A stretch of 5,014 nucleotides of DNA from DASWJZ01 sp964487455 (lineage in GTDB: Bacteria > Pseudomonadota > Alphaproteobacteria > Rhizobiales > Afifellaceae): contig CAZARE010000042.1 of the NCBI GenBank assembly GCA_964487455.1, forward strand, positions 1 to 5,014, read 5' to 3'. The translations under genes were made by a program, and so were the position numbers. The notes beneath the pieces were generated by a model, which saw only the letters and a list, made by a program, of their open reading frames with translations, had not been told where the DNA came from and ran no database searches. Shown here one piece after another: positions 1 through 5,014 of the stretch (the stretch's first letter is position 1; every line of letters begins with the position of its first letter).

Positions 1-1236
<1,236 letters not shown>

Positions 1237-1242
1237 GCGTCA

Positions 1243-1249
1243 CCCCTTT
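1243..1249 (-). promoter_or_regulatory. Ribosome binding site of clpB
   Basis: The minus strand reads AAAGGGG, then a 6-nt spacer, then the ATG at 1236. This purine-rich Shine-Dalgarno-like element is well placed, and with the canonical ClpB N-terminus MNFEKYTERAQ it fixes the start codon. Confidence 0.7.
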
Positions 1250-1331
1250 CGGCCCGCATTCCGTGACCCGAAGCGTCCTCGGCGCGGCCAATCCGTTCGT
1301 ACAATCCGGCCCCAACGGCAGCCTTCGGGTC

Positions 1332-1358
1332 ATATGGTGTGGCAGTACTGCCACGCAA
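1332..1358 (-). promoter_or_regulatory. Possible clpB promoter, heat-shock-like (-35/-10 pair)
   Basis: On the minus strand TTGC (1358-1355) is separated by 17 nt from CCATAT (1337-1332). This roughly resembles alphaproteobacterial RpoH-type promoters (CTTG, 17-18 bp, then a C-rich TAT-containing -10), although the base before TTG is A rather than C. It would give a leader of about 85-90 nt before the clpB ATG. clpB is a classic RpoH target in proteobacteria, so a site of this kind is expected. A second CTTG at 1379-1376 has a poorer spacing to CCATTG (1361-1356). The assignment is inferred by eye and is weak. Confidence 0.3.
1339..1354. promoter_or_regulatory. Perfect 16-bp palindrome, candidate operator in the clpB/MOSC divergent region
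   Basis: GTGGCAGTACTGCCAC is its own exact reverse complement. It lies in the 258-bp divergent intergenic region, 103 bp from the clpB ATG and 140 bp from the MOSC ATG. It fills nearly all of the spacer of the possible clpB promoter, a position where a dimeric repressor could block transcription. It is not the CIRCE element bound by HrcA, which has TTAGCACTC/GAGTGCTAA arms 9 bp apart. There is no T-tract after it on either strand and no loop, so it does not look like a terminator. I see no other strong signal in the intergenic region. The regulator, if any, is unknown. Confidence 0.45.
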
Positions 1359-1494
1359 TGGTTTTGCGGGCTCGCCAAGCAGCGAGGGGCTGGGCCGCAG
1401 AAGGACCAAGCCTCGGGCGGCGACCCACGCGCACGCGGCCTGAGGGAAACGCGCCGATCTTGGCGGCCGTGACGAAGGACGATAGGCCTCTGCC

Positions 1495-2265
1495 ATGCCA
1501 ACCGTCACGGCTCTCTACCGTTATCCCGTAAAGGGCTTCTCGCCCGAGCCACTTCGGCGCGCCGAGATCGCCGCCGGCGGGACGATGCCCTTCGACCGCG
1601 CCTTTGCCGTGGAGAACGGGCCGAGCGGATTCGATCCGGCGGCGCCGGCCTATTTTCGCAAGACCAGCTTTCTCATGCTGATGCGCAACGAACGCATCGC
1701 TGAGTTCGCCACTCGCTTCGATGAACGAAGCGGCGATTTCGAGGTATGCAGGAACGGCGCGGTTGCGGTGAAGGGATCGCTTTTCACCGAGGCGGGACGA
1801 TCACGCATCGAGGCGTGGCTTGCGGAGACATTTCGCCATGAGTTGAGCGGTCGCCCGCGGATCCTTACCGCGCACGATCACTCCTTCTCCGACATGCCGG
1901 CAAAGGTGCTGCACGTGGTCAATCTTGCAAGCGTGCGCGCGATCAGCGAACGGCTGAGCCGGCCGGTCGATCTGCTGCGCTTCCGCCCGAACGTGGTGAT
2001 CGATGGCGCACCGGCGTGGAGCGAGCTCGATTGGAAGGAGGGAGCGGATATCCAGCTACCCGGCGTCACGCTGGCGATGCTGAGTCGCACCACGCGCTGC
2101 GCGGCGACCAATGTCGATCCACAAACAGGCCGGCGCGACATGCAGATCCCCAAGGCGCTCGCGACGAGCCTCGGTCATGCCGACTTCGGCGTCTACGTTG
2201 CAGCCAGGACCACGGGCACGATCGCGATAGGGGACGAGCTGACGCTCTCCGACGACGGTCGCTAG
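1495..2265 (+). CDS. MOSC-domain protein, YcbX/mARC-like
   Basis: This is a complete 256-residue protein with the two-part build of YcbX/mARC-like proteins. The N-terminal MOSC_N beta-barrel region carries YPVKGFSPE (residues 10-18) and PFDRAFAVE (32-40). The C-terminal MOSC domain carries RFRPNVVIDG (162-171) and TTRCAATNVDPQTG (199 onward). Cys202 is the conserved cysteine that in this family binds molybdenum cofactor or takes part in sulfur transfer. Family members reduce N-hydroxylated compounds or handle Mo-cofactor sulfur, but the substrate here cannot be told. There is no C-terminal 2Fe-2S ferredoxin domain, unlike E. coli YcbX, so a separate electron donor would be needed if it is a reductase. 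No signal peptide or membrane segment is seen, so it is probably cytoplasmic. The ATG at 1495 gives the canonical N-terminus. Its ribosome site is not clear: AAGGA at 1475-1479 is 15 nt away and AGG at 1484-1486 is closer. It is a lone plus-strand gene, divergent from clpB and convergent with the DUF4167 gene. Confidence 0.92.
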   Translation: MPTVTALYRYPVKGFSPEPLRRAEIAAGGTMPFDRAFAVENGPSGFDPAAPAYFRKTSFLMLMRNERIAEFATRFDERSGDFEVCRNGAVAVKGSLFTEAGRSRIEAWLAETFRHELSGRPRILTAHDHSFSDMPAKVLHVVNLASVRAISERLSRPVDLLRFRPNVVIDGAPAWSELDWKEGADIQLPGVTLAMLSRTTRCAATNVDPQTGRRDMQIPKALATSLGHADFGVYVAARTTGTIAIGDELTLSDDGR

Positions 2266-2274
2266 CGCCCTGCG

Positions 2275-2318
2275 CGGCGTGACGTCGGAAATTTCGTCGA
2301 CAGAAGTTAGAAACGCCG
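2275..2318. terminator. Weak nested stem-loop in the MOSC/DUF4167 convergent gap
   Basis: The 75-bp gap between the two convergent stops (2266-2340) holds CGGCGT (2275-2280) that can pair with ACGCCG (2313-2318), enclosing a smaller GACG/CGTC stem (2281-2284 with 2295-2298). CGTCGGAAA also occurs twice as a direct repeat (2283-2291 and 2317-2325). Neither strand has a clear run of T after a stem, so this is not a canonical intrinsic terminator. Its position between convergent genes is the main reason to suspect a termination role; Rho-dependent ends are equally possible. Confidence 0.22.
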
Positions 2319-2340
2319 TCGGAAAAGGTCTGGGCGAAAC

Positions 2341-3030
2341 CTATTCGGGAAAGGCCGCAAGCGCTGCCGCGCCGTCGGTGGTGGAATCCTCGTCCTCGCC
2401 GCCCTCGTTATCGCCCTTGGGCGATCGGCCGCGGCGGCGGCGCGGCTGGCGCGGAGCATCCTCGGTCGCGGCCGATTCCGCCGGCCCAGGCACTTCAGGC
2501 TGAGACTGCGCCGCGGGATCGGCACCCTCCTGCGTCTCGCCGCGATCGGAAGGGCCGCGCCCCACGTGATGACGCTGCGAAGCTTGCCTATCCCGATCCT
2601 CCGGGCGGCGGCTTTGCCGGTATCCGCGATCCTCCCCGCCCTCGCCCGGTTCGAACTGCGCGTCGACTTCTCCCTCGCCCCTGCCGTCGCCGTTATAGGC
2701 GAAGCGATCGCGCGGCGAGTCATTCGACTGCCGGTCGTCCTCATAGCCCTCGTCGGAGCTGTCGCGAAACTGCGGCTGCTGCTGTTGGAACTGCGTCTGC
2801 GCCGCCATGACGATCCGATTGTAGTGCTCGGCGTGCTGCAGGTAGTTTTCTGCCGAGACGGTGTCGCCGGCTGACACGGCATCGCGCGCCAATGTCAGAT
2901 ATTTCTCAGCAACGTGGGCAGCGGTGCCGCGGACCTTCACGTCCGGTCCGTTGGACTCGTAGCTGCGGGTAAGCGGATTCGGCCCCTTGCGGCTGCGGCC
3001 GCGCGACCGACGATTCTGATTGTGTCTCAT
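2341..3030 (-). CDS. DUF4167 domain-containing protein of unknown function
   Basis: This is a complete 229-residue protein. Residues 1-16 are very basic (Asn/Arg/Lys-rich, RRSRGRSRKG). They lead into the DUF4167 block at about 16-78, with NPLTRSYESNGPDVKVRG followed by helical segments around VAEKYLTLARDAVSAGD and AENYLQHAEHYNRIV. From residue 79 it becomes low complexity: a Gln-rich patch (QQQQPQ, 82-87), then a long charged, probably disordered stretch rich in Arg, Asp, Glu and Gly, and a basic RRRRGR motif near the C-terminus before an acidic end. The family is alphaproteobacterial and I know of no established function. The basic N-terminus and disordered charged tail would suit nucleic-acid binding, which is inference only. 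The ATG at 3030 starts at the family's usual MR-basic N-terminus, with only a weak AAGAGA upstream. It lies 229 bp after prmC on the same strand, so co-transcription is possible but not shown. Confidence 0.92.
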   Translation of the reverse strand: MRHNQNRRSRGRSRKGPNPLTRSYESNGPDVKVRGTAAHVAEKYLTLARDAVSAGDTVSAENYLQHAEHYNRIVMAAQTQFQQQQPQFRDSSDEGYEDDRQSNDSPRDRFAYNGDGRGEGEVDAQFEPGEGGEDRGYRQSRRPEDRDRQASQRHHVGRGPSDRGETQEGADPAAQSQPEVPGPAESAATEDAPRQPRRRRGRSPKGDNEGGEDEDSTTDGAAALAAFPE

Positions 3031-3259
3031 GAACCCGTTCTCTTGTTAACGGCTACTTCCAAGTCCGGCCGGTCAGCCCTTCTGAGCGGTCTCGGTTTCC
3101 TGCATGCCACGCTTGTTAAGCGCCGACCTCGGTAAATCGAGAGGTCAAGACGTCTTCTGCGATGGCGACGCGAGCGAACCAGCTTTCGGCAATCTCTGTT
3201 TTCGTGTGCCGGAAAAGGAAGCCCAGCCCTGTGGCTTCGCTCTGGTTTGCTGAGCGAAG
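3031..3259. other. 229-bp gap between prmC and the DUF4167 gene, possible dispersed repeat
   Basis: This stretch has lower GC than the flanking genes (about 57% over 3181-3240) and several small symmetric elements. They are the 9-bp hairpin at the prmC stop, a competing 6-bp stem GAAGCC/GGCTTC (3218-3223 with 3233-3238), an inverted repeat GACCTC/GAGGTC (3125-3130 with 3141-3146), and CTTGTTAA repeated directly at 3042-3049 and 3112-3119. Minus-strand TTGACC (3147-3142) looks like a -35 box but has no matching -10 at normal spacing, so I place no promoter. Two minus-strand reading frames entering from prmC stay open well into the gap. A conserved or repeated non-coding element, a long 5' leader of the DUF4167 gene, or a frameshift extension of PrmC are all possible. 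Confidence 0.35.
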
Positions 3260-3260
3260 C
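3234..3260 (-). repeat. 9-bp perfect hairpin immediately after the prmC reading frame
   Basis: GCTTCGCTC (3234-3242) and GAGCGAAGC (3252-3260) form a perfect 9-bp stem with a 9-nt loop. In the prmC transcript the stem starts at the last base of the TAG stop. A T-rich stretch follows only about 14 nt later (CTTCCTTTTCC), so it is a poor intrinsic terminator. It may instead be a 3'-end stabilising or attenuating structure, or one arm of a palindromic repeat element. A 6-bp stem with 3218-3223 would use part of the same arm, so two alternative folds are possible. Confidence 0.55.
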
Positions 3261-4171
3261 TAGCCTGACCGCCAGAGTTTTCCAAGCGCTTTTTTTGGCC
3301 CTCCCGACTCAACGGCCGGTATGGTTTTGACCGCGGTAACCACGCGCCTCCTCGCGCGAAGATCACGATGCACCTCTATCTCACTGAGCCCGGCCGCCCG
3401 GCTGAGCGCCACGACTGCCGCGCCTTGATCCGCTCCCACTTCCAAGCCGAGAAGCCCGCCATCTGCAAGCAGCGAATCGATGCGGCGAAGTATGGCCCGG
3501 TAGGCGGCGAGCCCGTCCGGTCCCCCGTCGAGCGCAATGCGCGGATCGTACTCGCGGACCCCTCGGTCTAACCGGTCGATCTCGTCACTCCTTATATAGG
3601 GCGGATTTGCAACGACGACATCGAATTGCCCATCCGGTCCCTCAGCGAAGTCGACATTCCGGAATGTGATTCGCGAAGTCAGGCCGTGCCGTTCCGCATT
3701 GCGTCGCGCGACGGCAAGCGCCTCTTGCGAAATGTCCGTGGCCACTCCGAGCGCCGCGGGCAGCTCCCTCAGAAGCGCGATCACGATTGCTCCTGTGCCC
3801 GTCCCAAGGTCACATATAGTGACGGCAGGAGACGATCGCCGACCTATCGCGCCCAGCATCGCTTCGACGAGCGTCTCGGTCTCGGGCCGCGGGACAAGCG
3901 TCGCTGTCTCGACCGCAAGCGGCAGACCCCAGAACTCCCTTTCTCCGAGAATGCGGGCCACCGGCTCGCCGCTGAGCCTCCGCCTCATATGATCACCGAA
4001 GGTCGCCTCTTCAATGGGCGGCAACTCTTCCGGGCCACGGGAGATCAGCGCCGCCATGTCGAGGCCAGAGGCAGCGGCAAGCAACAACCGCGCGTCCAGC
4101 GCCGGGCTCCCGACGCCGGCCATTCGAAGCGACGCGCCCGCCGCCGCCAGCGCTTCCCGATACGTCGTCAT
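3260..4171 (-). CDS. prmC: Peptide chain release factor N5-glutamine methyltransferase PrmC (HemK)
   Basis: This is a complete 303-residue protein. PrmC uses S-adenosylmethionine to methylate the Gln side chain of the GGQ motif in release factors 1 and 2, which speeds peptide release on the ribosome. The N-terminal helical release-factor-binding domain (1 to about 85) ends in ILGEREFWGL (74-83). VPRPETE follows (93-99), then the SAM-binding loop DLGTGTGAI (121-129), the acidic residue of TDIS (145-148), and the catalytic NPPY (189-192), where Asn and Pro-Pro bind the substrate glutamine. The ATG at 4171 overlaps the prfA stop as ATGA, with TCCTC on the plus strand (GAGGA, 4181-4185) as a plausible ribosome site 9 nt upstream, so translation is probably coupled. 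The protein normally ends soon after the RRVVTA strand. Here about 22 extra residues follow and include an A7 run (3290-3296). The original name HemK reflected a mistaken link to haem synthesis. Confidence 0.96.
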   Translation of the reverse strand: MTTYREALAAAGASLRMAGVGSPALDARLLLAAASGLDMAALISRGPEELPPIEEATFGDHMRRRLSGEPVARILGEREFWGLPLAVETATLVPRPETETLVEAMLGAIGRRSSPAVTICDLGTGTGAIVIALLRELPAALGVATDISQEALAVARRNAERHGLTSRITFRNVDFAEGPDGQFDVVVANPPYIRSDEIDRLDRGVREYDPRIALDGGPDGLAAYRAILRRIDSLLADGGLLGLEVGADQGAAVVALSRAAGLSEIEVHRDLRARRRVVTAVKTIPAVESGGPKKALGKLWRSG

Positions 4172-5014
4172 GCTGCGTCATCCTCGAACTCGGAGAGCTT
4201 CTTCGCCTGGTCGTCAGCGGTCAGAGCTTCGATGATCTCATCGAGCGCCTCGCCGGCGAGCACCTTGTCGAGCTTGTAAAGGGTGAGGTTGATGCGGTGG
4301 TCGGTGACGCGCCCTTGTGGGAAATTGTAAGTACGGATGCGCTCCGAGCGGTCGCCCGAGCCGACCTGACCCTTGCGCGTGGCGGCGCGCGCGCTAGTCT
4401 GCTTCTGGCGTTCCAGGTCGAAGAGACGCGCGCGCAGAACCTGCATGGCGCGCGCCCGATTCTGATGCTGCGACTTCTCGCTCGCGGTGACGATGATCCC
4501 ACTCGGGATGTGCAGGACGCGCACCGCCGACTCGGTCGTGTTGGCATGCTGTCCGCCAGCGCTCGACGCACGCGTCGTGTCGATCCTCAAATCCTCCTGC
4601 CGGATTTCCACGTCGACATCCGCCGCCTCCGGCAGAACCGCGACGGTCGCAGCCGAGGTATGGATACGGCCGCTCGCCTCCGTCTCGGGCACGCGCTGCA
4701 CGCGGTGTACGCCCGACTCGAACTTAAGATGCGCATAGACGCCAGGGCCGCGCACAGCCGCGATGATCTCGCGGTAGCCGCCGACTTCGCCTTCGCTGGC
4801 CGACAGCACCTCAACCTTCCACCCGTGCAGCGCCGCGTAGCGTTCGTACATGCGAAACAGGTCGCCGGCAAAGAGCGCGGCCTCCCCCCCGCCTGTTCCG
4901 GCGCGAACTTCCAGAATGGCGCTGCGGTCGTCAGCCTCGTCGCGCGGAATAAGCAAGGCGCGTAGCTGATCGCGAAGCGTCTCGATGCGCTTCTTCAGCG
5001 TATGCCGTTCCTCC
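4168..5014 (-). CDS. prfA: Peptide chain release factor 1, C-terminal part (5' end outside the window)
   Basis: This is the last 281 residues of RF1, which recognises UAA and UAG in the ribosomal A site and triggers hydrolysis of peptidyl-tRNA. RF1 is usually about 360 residues, so roughly 80 N-terminal residues are missing. The frame enters the window already open (EERHTLKKRIETLRDQ). The region then contains LEVRAGTGGGEAALFAGDLFRMY, split around 4910-4850, the codon-recognition tripeptide PET at 4681-4689 within RVQRVPETEASGRIHTS, and the catalytic GGQ at 4549-4557 within SSAGGQHANTTESAVR. PxT rather than SPF marks it as RF1, not RF2. GGQ lies 129 residues from the C-terminus, close to the E. 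coli spacing. The Gln is the target of the downstream gene's product, PrmC. The stop TGA overlaps the prmC ATG by 4 bp. No internal frameshift is needed or seen, again unlike RF2. Confidence 0.97.
   Translation of the reverse strand, partial: EERHTLKKRIETLRDQLRALLIPRDEADDRSAILEVRAGTGGGEAALFAGDLFRMYERYAALHGWKVEVLSASEGEVGGYREIIAAVRGPGVYAHLKFESGVHRVQRVPETEASGRIHTSAATVAVLPEAADVDVEIRQEDLRIDTTRASSAGGQHANTTESAVRVLHIPSGIIVTASEKSQHQNRARAMQVLRARLFDLERQKQTSARAATRKGQVGSGDRSERIRTYNFPQGRVTDHRINLTLYKLDKVLAGEALDEIIEALTADDQAKKLSEFEDDAA

Noticed and set aside
1300..1305. TACAAT on the plus strand as a -10 box for the MOSC gene
   Set aside because: No convincing -35 hexamer lies about 17 bp upstream, and the leader would be about 190 nt, so it is not called.
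1371..1386. Short CTCGC/GCGAG hairpin upstream of the MOSC gene
   Set aside because: A 5-bp stem in GC-rich DNA is expected by chance, and no T-tract or riboswitch-like structure surrounds it.
3145..3366. A 73-codon minus-strand open frame across the prmC end and the following gap
   Set aside because: It starts inside prmC in another frame and shows no domain or ribosome site. It is kept only as part of the repeat and frameshift hypotheses, not as a gene.
3626..4279. A 217-codon plus-strand open frame opposite prmC
   Set aside because: It is the shadow of prmC, which carries all expected methyltransferase motifs on the other strand, and it crosses the prmC/prfA junction.
4168..4956. A start of prfA at the TTG at 4956
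   Set aside because: The frame is open without interruption to the window edge and the upstream residues fit the RF1 helical N-terminal domain, so the real start lies outside the window.
4297..4965. A 222-codon plus-strand open frame opposite prfA
   Set aside because: It is antisense to a clear RF1 sequence with intact GGQ and PET motifs. The translation is Arg/Ala-rich and resembles no protein family.

Overview
The window looks like an ordinary core-genome segment of an alphaproteobacterium, most likely Hyphomicrobiales (Rhizobiales). The reasons are the high GC content, the presence of a DUF4167 protein (a family I know from alphaproteobacteria), and the gene neighbourhood prfA - prmC - DUF4167 - clpB, an order familiar from rhizobial relatives. 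I cannot assign a genus from the sequence alone.

Layout from left to right: (1) positions 1-1236, minus strand, the N-terminal 412 codons of the disaggregase ClpB, cut by the left edge just at the start of its middle domain. (2) 1237-1494, a 258-bp divergent intergenic region with a perfect 16-bp palindrome (1339-1354) that fills the spacer of a possible clpB promoter. (3) 1495-2265, plus strand, a YcbX/mARC-like MOSC-domain protein. (4) 2266-2340, a short convergent gap with only weak stem-loops. (5) 2341-3030, minus strand, a DUF4167 protein with a basic N-terminus, a conserved helical block and a low-complexity tail. (6) 3031-3259, a 229-bp gap of lower GC than the genes, holding a 9-bp hairpin that starts at the prmC stop codon. 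(7) 3260-4171, minus strand, prmC. (8) 4168-5014, minus strand, prfA, cut at its 5' end by the right edge.

How the genes fit together: prfA (release factor 1) and prmC (the methyltransferase that modifies the Gln of the release-factor GGQ motif) overlap by ATGA and form one translationally coupled unit of substrate and modifying enzyme. The DUF4167 gene follows on the same strand. ClpB belongs to protein quality control and is transcribed in the same direction further down, but the oppositely oriented MOSC gene separates it from the translation-termination genes, so it must have its own promoter.

I see no defence system, mobile element, CRISPR array, tRNA or rRNA gene. The most interesting signals are non-canonical: the palindrome in the clpB/MOSC divergent region, and the prmC 3' end. 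There an A7 tract lies 10 codons before the stop. The -1 frame from this tract stays open for 87 codons, right up to a TGA that overlaps the ATG of the DUF4167 gene. The same stretch could instead be a dispersed intergenic repeat. Both ideas are hypotheses.
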